From Pigoraptor vietnamica (Eukaryota; Opisthokonta; Filasterea), in contig CALSCQ010000897.1 of assembly GCA_943704525.1 (NCBI GenBank), positions 1 to 33,204 on the forward strand: a stretch of 33,204 nt of DNA, given 5' to 3'. The notes under the pieces were generated by a model, which was given only the letters and a program-made list of their open reading frames with translations, searched no databases and had not been told where the DNA came from. Each line of letters starts with the position of its first letter. The first letter of the stretch is position 1. Positions 1 through 9,220 of the stretch are shown in pieces. Position numbers and translations under genes: made by a program.

Positions 1-213
1 CCACCCCCCCTCACCGCTACCAAGGCACCCGCCCTAAGCGAACCCTCTCATGCTCAAGGGCAATCATTACACCAATCATTCGAGACACAACAAACGGCGC
101 ACTCATGGGGTGAATTGGTGTGTAGGCTCAACGAAACGCCAGCCAGCATTTAGAGCAGAGCAATTGCAGTGGAATGCTGGACAATTGGAGACGCACGACA
201 TGTCCGCCCAGCC

Positions 214-252
214 CAGCCGCTCCACGCAGCCGCTCCACGCAGCCGCTCCAAG
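214..252. repeat. 13-bp tandem repeat, 3 copies
   Basis: Three head-to-tail copies of the 13-mer CAGCCGCTCCACG; the last copy differs near its end. It is a simple minisatellite of no known role, just left of a poly-C run. Confidence 0.8.
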
Positions 253-276
253 GGCGACGGGATGATACGTCGACGA

Positions 277-301
277 CCCCCCCCCCCCCCCCCCCCCCCC
301 C
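277..301. repeat. Poly-C tract (25 C)
   Basis: An uninterrupted run of 25 cytosines. A second, longer C run closes the window at 33177-33204. Such tracts can form i-motif or G-quadruplex structures and are also where assemblies tend to break or miscount length. Confidence 0.9.
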
Positions 302-887
302 AACCATCCATTACAACAGCCTCTGTCTGGGGAGTCATCCAATACGCACTACTAAATGCAACCAGAAGAGGTCGTGTGGCTTGCTATGATGTCCCGGAGA
401 CCGATCGCAACGAGTTTGCAGGAGACAGACTCTCATCGTAACGCAAAGCAGAAGGGGATGAGCGTTCTGACTCAACGACTCCCCACGAGCCAATCCACGC
501 TAGCTTGTAAGGGGTTTGTGTGTGAATTAGTGTGCATGGGCTAGTGTGCAGCATCCCTCGGTGTGTGTCTGTGTGTGCGTGTGTGTGTGTCTGCTGCAAT
601 GGCCACCACTGCCACGGCGCCAAATCACTGACGACAGTCTCATTTTTCATTTAAAATCGGCCACAAACTCAATTTGCGATTGCGGCAACCTTGCCACCGA
701 GGTGTCTTCTGCACGTGCCGGTGAAAGTGCCGATTCCGCACCACACTCTGATTAGCCACAGAATAGGGTTCGTGGCACACGGCACTCTCCGTTGCGCACC
801 GACCACCGCGGAGACCCGGGCAGCTGCGGTGTGTGTGGACGCAGCCTGGGAGACGTGGACGGGCTGTTGGGGCCGGTGATCGCTGAC

Positions 888-1074
888 ATGGCGGCGAATG
901 GCCGCGCGGGGGGCGATGCGCCGGCCGAGGCGCCCCTGCAGACCATATCCTCGTCCGAAGTTGTTCTGCTGGGCGTCATTGGGTGGGTGGAGACATGTGT
1001 GTGCATATGCGGTGTGTGTGTGTGCGTGTGTATGTGTGTTGAGAGAGGTGTTGAGTGTATTTGATTTGTGTGAA

Positions 1075-1127
<53 letters not shown>

Positions 1128-3837
1128 GTGTGTGTGCGTGTGTGCGTATGTGTGTTGAGAGAGGGTGTTGAGAGTGTATCTGATTGTGTGAGTGCGTGTG
1201 TGTTTGTGTGAAGTGCACGTGTGTGTGCACGCACGTGTGTGTGCACGCACATGTGTGTGTGAGTGCGTGTGTGTGTGTGTGTAGCGTGAAGTGCACGTGT
1301 GTGTGCACGTACATGTGTGTGTGTGTGTGGCATTGACGCCGAATTGCTTGTCCGCAGGCGTGGAAGCTACGGAGACGTCTTCAAGGCGCAGTGGCGTGGG
1401 CGCGTTGTGGCGGCAAAGCGAGTCGCTCGTTCCGTGGGTGTCGTTTGCGAGTGTGCACAGTTTCTTAGAGTTGCGTGTGTGTGTTGTTGCTATCCGCTCG
1501 TCATGTGTGCACTTGCGCGTGTGCGAAGTCGCTTATTGTCATCGGCGCAGTGCGTGACGACGGAGGAGAAGGTACTGAGCCGCCTCAGCCACCGGCACAT
1601 TATCCGCTACCACGGCACCTTCGAGAGGTGCGTTTGCGACGGCGTGCATACCCCGTAAAAGAAAGTGCGGCCCACAATTTGTCTTACACACGCGCGCATC
1701 GCGTGCAGGGAGCAAGACCGGTACATTGTGACGGACTTTGCGGAGCTCGGCAGCCTGTTCACATATCTGCAGCTGCCGGACCTCGTCGTCGACACGCGCA
1801 CGATCTTCGACTGGTCGCGCCAAATTGCGAGCGGCATGGAGTACCTGCACTCGCACAACATCATTCACCGCGACCTGAAGGTGCGTTCTGCGTCTCCGTG
1901 CCTGTGCTGCGGCTCTTCCGGAATTTCGCCCGCGCTCTCGGCAATTCACACGTCGCGCCCGCACAGTCGCCGAATGTGCTTGTGTGCTGCGGCACCGACG
2001 AACCGCTCGTGCTGCGAATTTGCGACTTTGGCGAGAGCCGTGTCGCACCGGACTCTGTCTACATGACGTTCGCAGGGACGCCGAGTTGGTGCGCCCCCGA
2101 GGTGCGTTGTTTGTCTGCCGTCCAGTGCGGCCTTTTTTTTGAGTGTGTATGGGCACGCCACGCAGTCACGTGCACACGCCGCTGATGATGAAAGCGCAGA
2201 TTCTGAAGGGCGAGAAGGCGAGCGTGCGCTCGGACGTGCACTCGTTTGGCGTGGTGGGTGGCGTGCGCTTTTGCGGCCCATTACGTTGCATCGCACCCGC
2301 GCGGTCCATTGGGGGGTTGTGGATTCGGCATTCCGTGGCTAGCCATTGGTGATGTTGGACCTCGCCCACTCGAGGGAATGCAGTTCTACCACACTTACTT
2401 GGGCGCCTGTTTCGACGCTTTGCGCCCTTCCCATTCGTTCCCCGTGGCATGCACTGACGGCCTGTTACAACGCACCCACGCGCAGGTGCTGTGGGAAATG
2501 CTTACGCGCGAAATCCCCTTCAAGGATTTTGAGCACGCCGTCATCATGTACCTCGTCGGGTCACGTGAGATGTCCCTCCCGATTCCCCCGGAGTGCCCTC
2601 CCGCCTTCGCACAGCTTATGACGCGATGCTGGTGCGTGCGTGCATGTTTAGCGCTCCTTGTCGTCGCGTGCGTATGTGTGTGTGAGTGCGTGCGCGTGTG
2701 CGTCCGGGTTATTTCTCACGCGCTCGCTGCTCCAGGCAATATCCTCCGCAAGGTCGGCCTATGTTTGCGGACATTCTGCGCGACCTTGACCTCATGGCCG
2801 GCGAGCCGTCGATTGAGCGTGCAACGACGACGTTTATCGCGTCAAAGCGCAGCTGGATGCCCGGCCTCACGTCCAAATTTGCGCAGCTGCAGAAGCTCGA
2901 GCAGCAGCTGCGCGAGCGCGAGCGCGCCGTGGAGGAGCGTGAGCGACGCCTGCGCGTGCTTGAGATGCGCCTTGCGCGGCATGCGATCGGCGAGCCGCCC
3001 GGCCATTTGCGCTCACGTGGGGGGTCGATGGACGCGAACGGCCGCCCGCGGCAGATCGAGCGCTGGAGCGAGGACGATGTGGCGGCGTGGGTGGAGTGTC
3101 TTCCTGGTCCGCTGGCCGAGTACGCCGGTGCCTTTCGGACAAACAACATCGGTGGCACGCGGCTCGGTCGTATTGACGACGAGACGCTGCGCGCGCTGGG
3201 CGTGCTGTCCCTCGGGCATCGCGAGTCGATCCTCGCCGCCGTGAGGGAACTCCTGCACAGCGTGCAGTACCCGCCCCTCCCATCCACTAGCCCGCAGAAA
3301 AAACCTGCACAGCAGCCCGCCGCACCCGCGCAGGCGCCGGCACCGAGTGCGAGTGTCAGCCGCAGCACGGAGCGATCGGGCGGTGTGCGGCGAAGGAGCA
3401 GCCGAGGCACCCTCGCGGCCGCTCCGCCGAGCGCGCCGTCCACGCAATCCTCGACGACCTCTCAGCAGTCGACCGCGACCGCCGCACCCTCCGCGCCCTC
3501 CGCGCCGGACCGTCTTGAGGTGTCCGTAGAGCTCCAGCTGGGCTGCGAGAGGGCGTGCGGGGCGGGCTCGACGTGCTTTGTGCGCGTCGGGGAAGGCGAC
3601 GCCGCCGATTACGTGCGCGACGTCGAATTTGTGCCCGCGGGGGCGCTGAGCGGGCACGTGGTGTCCCGGGCGCCTTTTGAGTACACGTGTGCGAACGACC
3701 GGCCGCCGACGTCGGTGGAGTGCCGCGTGCGCTTTAGCGACGATTTCAAGAAGAAAGTGAAGCGGCACGTGCTGCGCCTTCGGCCGGACGGATCGGCCGA
3801 TGCTTACTCGGAGCACGTGCGCCTTGTGCCTCGCTGA
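888..3837 (+). CDS. MAP3K20: ZAK/MAP3K20-like mixed-lineage kinase (kinase, leucine zipper, SAM, YEATS-like)
   Basis: Eight exons: 888-982, 1358-1433, 1551-1627, 1709-1880, 1967-2101, 2200-2253, 2486-2631, 2736-3837; 618 residues. The kinase domain (about 24-270) has a glycine loop G32-R-G-S-Y-G37, ATP lysine K52 in VAAK, HRDLK at 136-140, D160-F-G and an APE ending at E185, so it should be active. The stretch VLWEMLTRE followed by PFK is nearly identical to human ZAK. A charged coiled coil with repeated ERE/ERR (about 300-335) matches the ZAK leucine zipper. A SAM domain follows (about 358-427), then a low-complexity Pro/Ala/Ser linker, then a beta-rich C-terminal domain (about 510-618) that matches in position and pattern the YEATS-like domain of ZAK-alpha. 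ZAK is a MAP3K of the ribotoxic stress response. The protein stops soon after this domain and lacks the long ZAK-alpha tail. The start at 888 gives 23 residues before the kinase fold, close to ZAK, with a good GACATGG context. Confidence 0.9.
1002..1330. repeat. GT microsatellite with internal duplications in ZAK intron 1
   Basis: Most of the 375-nt first intron of the kinase gene is (GT)n. A segment around TGTGTTGAGAGAGG occurs twice (about 1034-1084 and 1148-1200) on either side of a pure GT run. A second segment around GTGAAGTGCACGTG also occurs twice (about 1207-1250 and 1286-1325). This suggests growth by slippage plus local duplication. The intron splits the codon for G32 inside the kinase glycine loop. 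Confidence 0.85.
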
Positions 3838-3871
3838 GTCCCACGGCAAGTCCCTGTCGTCCGTCAATCTA

Positions 3872-3877
3872 TTTATT
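3872..3877 (-). promoter_or_regulatory. AATAAA poly(A) signal candidate for the BRCA1-like gene
   Basis: A canonical AATAAA on the minus strand starts 16 nt past the BRCA1-like stop codon. It lies in the 56-bp gap between two convergent genes, so cleavage downstream would place the 3' end of this mRNA inside the kinase coding region on the other strand. Confidence 0.5.
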
Positions 3878-3893
3878 GGGCGCGATTGCGTGC

Positions 3894-6262
3894 TCAGGCG
3901 GCCGCGTATTCTACAAGCGGCATGAGGCGGAATTCGGCGGCACTGTCCATAAGCCAGTTCGCATTCAGAAGCGTCCACCCCTCTCTCTCGCGCCTCAGTG
4001 CTGCGGGCGTGGCGCGGCCGTCGCGGGGGAGTAGGCAGAGATGGTTCGCTGCCGAGTCGTTCGAATTTGCCGGATCGCGTGTCGTGCGCCCGCCGCCATT
4101 TCGTGCGAGTTCGGCGAGCTGTTCGACGGTGGGCACCGTGTGTGTCCCCTCGAAGGCAAAGACGCAATTCGCAAAAATGCCCTTTGTCTGCGATCCGTTC
4201 GAGAGACTGGCGGTGAGCGAGTGCGGCAAATGTGCGGCGCTGCGCTGCGACGCAGATGCATACCCCTGACGCTCGTGCCAGTCGCGCGCGTCGCGGAATG
4301 CCCCGTGGGCTGCTGACGTCGCCGGACACTTCGAAGGGCTCCTCGGGCACGGGACGGCCCGCGCGTGCGCACGCGGCGATCCCTGATGTCGTGAGCGCAA
4401 GGGCGTGGTTAGTGGCGCCCGTGTGACGAAAGTTGCCCAGTAATCTTGGCATAATGAATGAAGGAGAGCAATGTTACCCACAGTCGAGTGTGACAATCCA
4501 CTTCCCCTGGACGACGGCGTTGAAGTACTTGAGCGTGCGACGGGCATTGCCCCGACCATCTGCTCCCACGGGCCTGTTAGCATGCAAACAAGAATACCGC
4601 ACATGCACACTCATGCGCAGCACCCACCGGCCGCCGCCACGAGATGCGTTGCGTGCTGCCCCATTTCGCCCACCACCACGGCACCCATTGCATTGGCCAC
4701 GTGTGTCACGTGCGCCAGCTGCCTTTCGTCCAGTCCCGTCGTTGCGATTGCAATGCGACACTGCGCCGACTGCTCCGCCCGAGCCACCCACGAGGGCAGC
4801 GGCTTTGTTACCTGCAGCACCACAGTGAGCAAGCCGACCAAGTAACGCGCGTCAGGCGCATTGGCGGCCATACCTCCAGGGCGTTCAGCGACTGCAGTGT
4901 TTCAGACACTTGCCGCATCTTTTCCACAACCTAAGCGAGTGAAGGGGTGAGCACAGGTCGCGACAGTTTGGCAATACACTCCATTCGCACCTGCTGTCGA
5001 GGCATCGATGACGGCGCAATGGCCGCCACATTCGCCATCGGCCGAAGGGCTCCCTTCCCCGCCGCCGCAATTGGTGGCGCCGCCGCCGACTTCTCACTCT
5101 GACCCACCGCCCGACGCGGCAGAGACACAATCGCAGGCCCGCCCAGCGTCGTCCCCACAATGTCGGCGTCGTCGTCATCCCCACCGCTCGCGCGATTTTC
5201 CTTTCCCGAGTGCGCCTCATCCACGGGCAGGGCCTTGCCCTTCCCACTCTCTGTTGCGGCTTCGGCGTGTGCAGACACGAAAGTGAGTGTGTGCAACACA
5301 TAGTGTCACGACAGCGATGAGTTCGTGAAGGCATTTGCAACAAGAACCCACCAGTCTGTTCTCGCCTGGCGTTACTGCTCTGGCGCGCGAGGGGAGGCCG
5401 TGCCACCTCCACGAAGGTCACCTCCACGGGCTCGTCTGCACCGGCCTCGCAAGCCAGTGGCGCAGGGTGTGGTGAGGCCCGTCTTCGCTTGCGGGCCGCA
5501 ATCCCGTCGCCATCGCAGAGCGACGCGGAGCTCGACGTGTCGCTCGCGTCACCATCCTCGCAATCGACCTCCTGCCAGGGACGCTTTGTGGTCGCCGTGG
5601 GCGCTGTTGGGGGTGTGACTTCGGGCACGCGCTGCACGGGCGAAGGGGGCGATGGTAGCGGCTGCTGCGAGGCCTGGCTGGGTAGCACCGAGCGGCGAGA
5701 GCTGACCACTGCATTTGCAATTCAGCGTGAGTAACAGCATGCGATCTCATAACAAAAAGAAAAGGCACCATTTACAGCACGCGGAGAAGGGCGACACGTG
5801 CCTTTGCCGGACGAGTCTTTTCGGATGCATTCGTCGAGGTCGCGGTATGCGACTACAAGCTTGCGCAGGTGGGGGTTCTCGCTGAGGCTGCGGCGCGTCA
5901 TGGGCGCCTTGCAGCACGGGCATTCTTCCTTTGCGCGCAGGCACTGCAGCACGCACGCACTGCATCGCGCACGTTAACAGCTAAACGAGAGACTGGCGAT
6001 GGCGGCTGTCGTCCAACACGTTACTGTTACACGAGATGAAACTCACTTGCAGAAATTGTGGCTGCACTTCGTTGTGCGCGGGTCGTCAAGCAAGTCGAAG
6101 CTGCGCAGGAGGGCGGAATGAGGGCAAGCTTCGCTGTGGCGTGCATCGTGCTGTGGTGGTGGTGATGGCGCGCACGCACGCACGCACGCACCATATGGGG
6201 CACTCGAGTGTTTTTTGCAGTTGGGTGAGCTGTGCGCCCACGACGTCGACCACCGAGGGCAT
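3894..6262 (-). CDS. BRCA1: BRCA1-like E3 ligase: N-terminal RING and C-terminal tandem BRCT
   Basis: Ten exons (transcript order): 6262-6192, 6100-6047, 5959-5798, 5701-5352, 5259-4991, 4930-4874, 4811-4628, 4559-4482, 4382-4264, 4187-3894; 545 residues, phases consistent. The RING has C21-x2-C24-x11-C36-x-H38-x2-C41-x2-C44-x10-C55-x2-C58, preceded by KTLECPIC (KILECPIC in BRCA1) and followed by RRSL (KRSL in BRCA1). The middle is acidic and Ser-rich, with a KRRR nuclear-signal-like patch and a short helical exon (303-321). BRCT1 (about 335-430) has T346-G347 and RRTLKYF (R390, T391, K393), matching the phosphopeptide pocket S1655-G1656, R1699, T1700 and K1702 of BRCA1, then GKW and a second Trp (W409). 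BRCT2 (about 450-545) ends with a WLMDS helix like WVLDS. Animal BRCA1 is over three times longer. BARD1 is less likely: no ankyrins, and the RING resembles BRCA1. Expected role: nuclear ubiquitin ligase and DNA-break repair scaffold. Confidence 0.9.
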
Positions 6263-6698
6263 TGCGGCAAACGGGCCACCGTGGCCAGCGCGCACCGTGG
6301 CCGTCCGCTCTTGCTTAGTGTCCGATGGAGTGTTTTTTCCCCGCTGATCATGATTCGCGGCACAGTTTCAGCGACTCGGCCTTGTCTCGTTGCGAGCTCC
6401 CGCCAGTTTGAATGTGATTGGCGCGCAAAATTTCACCGAGATTTCGGAAAAGCAAACCCTCTAAAAATGGACAATATTTTCTCCTTTATCCTGAAATAGT
6501 AAGTAAGGCTGTCGCCATAGCGACGCAAACAGACTCTTTCAGTGCCCTTCTTCAGTCGCATTCACCGACGCTTCTCCAATAGCTCGTAGTCACACTCAAC
6601 GACAAAGTGATTGATTCGCGTGGGAAAACGCTCGCTCATGACGCGGTCTGTGGCCTGAACATTCTCGCTAAAGTGGTAGATTGCGCACTTGCTCTGCG
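6263..6698. promoter_or_regulatory. Divergent promoter between BRCA1-like and CCDC177-like genes
   Basis: 436 bp separate the two start codons, which point away from each other. The centre is less GC-rich than the flanks. It holds an inverted CCAAT box (ATTGG) fused to a palindromic TTGGCGCGCAAA (6418-6429), which resembles E2F/DP sites. I see no TATA box with confidence and no further gene. Confidence 0.5.
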
Positions 6699-8468
6699 AT
6701 GTCGGCGCTGGGGCTGCCGGGCGCAGGGGACTCTCCCGCCGACCGCAAGGCCGCCCGTGTCGCCCGCGAGCTCAACCTGCAGGTCAGCATCAACCTCGAT
6801 AACTTTGAGGATTCGTCCGTGCAGAACAGCAAGTACGTGCTGACGAGCCCGCGCTCGCTCGAGGCGTGCGCCCGCAACGGCATCAAGCCGGTTGACCTCC
6901 TCGCAAAGCCGTTCGCGTACTTTCGCGACAAATACTCCCACTTGGGATATTCGGACGAAGCCATTCGGAAGCTCTGCCATGATGCGGAGCATCGGCGCCT
7001 GCGGCGTTTGCTCACGGCGAAGCGCGACCGTGCCCGCATGATTCTCGACGAGACGGGGGATGGCGACAAGCTCGAGCGGTGTGAGGTGGCCCTTGCTGAG
7101 CTCGACGCCCCCCGCGAGGAGTTTCCCTTGGACGTATCTCCGCTTCCCTCGCCGCCGCCGCGCCCTCAGAGTGCCGGCAGTGTACGTCGCACGCGGACGC
7201 TGTCGAGGGAGTCGCTGCCGCGGTCCCCCTCACGCACATCGAGCGTGGACGAGAGGCGATATATTCCACGGCGGCCGGCATCGGCGGAACCGACACGTCC
7301 TCACTCTGCGCGCCGACACTTGCGTTCCGCCAGCGGCGATTCTGCCCTCCGGGAGGCGTTCTCTTCCCTGGACGTGCGGGAACGTGCTCTCAAAATGGCG
7401 CCCGATTTGACGAATGAGGAGCTCGAGCAATTGCGGGCCCTCCAGCAGCACTGGGAGACGGAGTTGCGGCGGCAGCGTGACGAGGCGGAGCGCGCCAGGG
7501 AAGCGGAGAAGGAGGTCATGCGGCAGCAGGTGCTGCGGGAGCACCGCGACCACGTGGAGGCCGAGCGCCGGCGCGACGAGATGCAGCGCGAGTGGGAGCG
7601 CAAGATGGCGCTGATTGAAGAGCTGCGCGATGCGGAGCGTCAGAAGGTCGCCCTCAACTCGGAGTACGAGACGCTGAAGCGTCGCGCGGCGGTGGAGCGC
7701 ATCCAGCGATTGGAGGACGAGGCGGAAGGGCTGCGCGCGCGGCTTGCGAAGGAGATCGAGGTGGGCATGCAGCGCTTCCGAATCAAGGACGAGCGCATTC
7801 GCAACGAGCAGCTGCGCGTGGCCGAATTCAACCGCTCAGAGCGCGCGCTCTACGAGGACCGCCGCCGGCGATTGGACGAGGAGGAACGGCAGGCGCGCAT
7901 CACGCTCGATGCTGCCATCCGAGAGCGGGACGCTGCGATTGCCGAGCGTGCGGAGATGCACCGGGTCGAGCGGCTCCAGACGATCCGGCTGGGGCGCGAG
8001 CGTGAGGAGGAGAAGGCGCTGCGCCAGAAGGAGGCCGTGAAGCGCCTCGATGTGGCCATGCGGGAGTGGGCACAAGCGGTGCAACGGCGTCGTGCGGAGG
8101 CCGACAGGTGGGCCGAGGCCGTGCAGAAGGCGCTCGTGACACAGCGCCAGGCAGAGGTCCGCGAGGCCGGCATTCTGGAGGAGCGGCGCCACCGCGAGCG
8201 GTACGAGCGCGTGCTGGCGGACGAAGCGCAGCAGATCGCGGAACAGCGGCACTCGATTGCGTACAAGGAGGCGTTCAAGGCCATCAATGCGTCGTACCGC
8301 GAGCAGTACAACCAGCAGCGGCGCATGTACGCGCTCGAGGGCCAGCGGATGCGCGAGTCGTTCCGCTCGCAACGGCCACGCGTGGTCGCCGAGATTGTTG
8401 GAGGCACGGGCGATGCGATTGAGGCCGCCACGTCGTCACGACCTCAGCTTCCATTTGTGATGCATTAA
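6699..8468 (+). CDS. CCDC177-like coiled-coil protein, single exon
   Basis: An intronless frame of 589 residues, starting at the first ATG (6699) and ending in TAA. The N-terminal part contains NLDNFEDS and YVLTSPRSLEACA followed by GIKPVDLL. These match the conserved N-terminal block of vertebrate CCDC177 (YVLTSPRSLEACARC...VKPVELL). A Ser/Pro/Arg-rich linker (about 140-235) follows. The remaining 350 residues are a nearly unbroken, highly charged (E/R/Q/A) coiled coil. The function of CCDC177 is not established; long coiled coils of this type are often cytoskeletal or ciliary, which is only inference here. The gene is head to head with the BRCA1-like gene. It is the only gene in the window without introns, so retroposition in the past is possible. 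The coding call is firm and the family assignment rests on the N-terminal block. Confidence 0.85.
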   Translation: MSALGLPGAGDSPADRKAARVARELNLQVSINLDNFEDSSVQNSKYVLTSPRSLEACARNGIKPVDLLAKPFAYFRDKYSHLGYSDEAIRKLCHDAEHRRLRRLLTAKRDRARMILDETGDGDKLERCEVALAELDAPREEFPLDVSPLPSPPPRPQSAGSVRRTRTLSRESLPRSPSRTSSVDERRYIPRRPASAEPTRPHSARRHLRSASGDSALREAFSSLDVRERALKMAPDLTNEELEQLRALQQHWETELRRQRDEAERAREAEKEVMRQQVLREHRDHVEAERRRDEMQREWERKMALIEELRDAERQKVALNSEYETLKRRAAVERIQRLEDEAEGLRARLAKEIEVGMQRFRIKDERIRNEQLRVAEFNRSERALYEDRRRRLDEEERQARITLDAAIRERDAAIAERAEMHRVERLQTIRLGREREEEKALRQKEAVKRLDVAMREWAQAVQRRRAEADRWAEAVQKALVTQRQAEVREAGILEERRHRERYERVLADEAQQIAEQRHSIAYKEAFKAINASYREQYNQQRRMYALEGQRMRESFRSQRPRVVAEIVGGTGDAIEAATSSRPQLPFVMH

Positions 8469-9201
8469 CTCTTGTTGTATATTTAAACAAAGTGTGACCA
8501 AAAGTGCGCAAAGTTCTGCGCTGTGCATTAGATCGTGGCCCAGCCCCGAGCCTGAGACCACCCCGGAGGATTGATGCAATTTTCGTCCTATTTCCTGATT
8601 TGGCAAGCCTGTCCCTCCCACAATCCCAGCCCGCCAATCCCCATCCGCGCACAAAAAGGGCCCTTGTAGTCACTTGAGTGTCGGGTGGGGCTGCGCCCAT
8701 CTGTAGCCGCTGCTTACGGCGGGACACACACCCATGCGGGATGGGCTGCGGGGGGGAGTCTGGGCCGCGCGATCGCCCATGTGGACGGGCTGTCTGCGCT
8801 AAGCGTGCGGGTCGCCATCACGGCCGGAAACGGCGGGCACCCGGGCGGAGGCCTGGGTGTCGAGGGCGCATGATGAGCCGGGCAACGCGCGAGGGTGGAA
8901 ACACAGCAGCGAAAACTGGCCGCCTTGCGCAGTAGCGAGATCGCAGCCCCGAATGGGGAGCGTTCGGCCTGCCTCTCCAAGACGCACACACCGTGTGGGT
9001 TCCCTTTTTGCCTTTTGCCTCTCGATCCCACCTTACCCTTCCATCGCTCGCCAATTGCCTTTTAGTGCATCACAATACACCAAAAATAGTGACATCAGAA
9101 ACGCGCGCTCCAAGCGGGCGGTTCAATGTTCGCTGGTACTGTTACAGCGACACGGCGCATCAATCACACGCTCCAAGCGGGCGGTTCATGTTCGCTGGCT
9201 G
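8469..9201. other. Spacer between convergent genes
   Basis: 733 bp lie between the CCDC177-like stop and the STN1 stop. The start is AT-leaning (TATATTTAAAC just past the stop), which may be the 3' UTR. The rest is GC-rich with only short, unconvincing frames. I searched by eye for tRNA and C/D-box features and found none I can support. The right end carries a direct repeat that runs into the STN1 3' end. Confidence 0.5.
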
Positions 9202-9220
9202 TCACAGCGACACGGCGCGA
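9106..9220. repeat. Two-copy direct repeat (about 63-bp period) overlapping the STN1 3' end
   Basis: Copy 1 (about 9106-9160) and copy 2 (about 9169-9220) share CGCTCCAAGCGGGCGGTTCA, a TGTTCGCTGG core and CAGCGACACGGCGC, with a few small differences. Copy 2 includes the STN1 stop codon and the last codons. Copy 1 is therefore a duplicated, decayed piece of the STN1 3' end lying downstream of it. Confidence 0.85.

Larger units (their letters stand above)
1..887. other. Left flank without a supported gene
   Basis: This stretch lies upstream of the kinase gene. It carries a three-copy 13-bp tandem repeat (214-252), a run of 25 C (277-301) and short GT runs near 560-592. Reading frames here are short and look like repeat translation. 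The frame of the kinase start stays open back to about 756, so an extra upstream coding exon cannot be excluded, but I see no domain in it. The 5' UTR and promoter of the kinase gene probably lie here. Confidence 0.5.

Noticed and set aside
669-1333. His-Thr repeat proteins on the minus strand
   Set aside because: Translation of the GT/CA microsatellite in the kinase intron and its upstream flank.
8860-8900. ATGATGA resembling a C box of a C/D snoRNA
   Set aside because: No CTGA D box or closing stem at a sensible distance.
8678-9031. Short frames in the spacer between the CCDC177-like and STN1 genes
   Set aside because: No splice structure, start context or domain; composition is ordinary GC-rich spacer.
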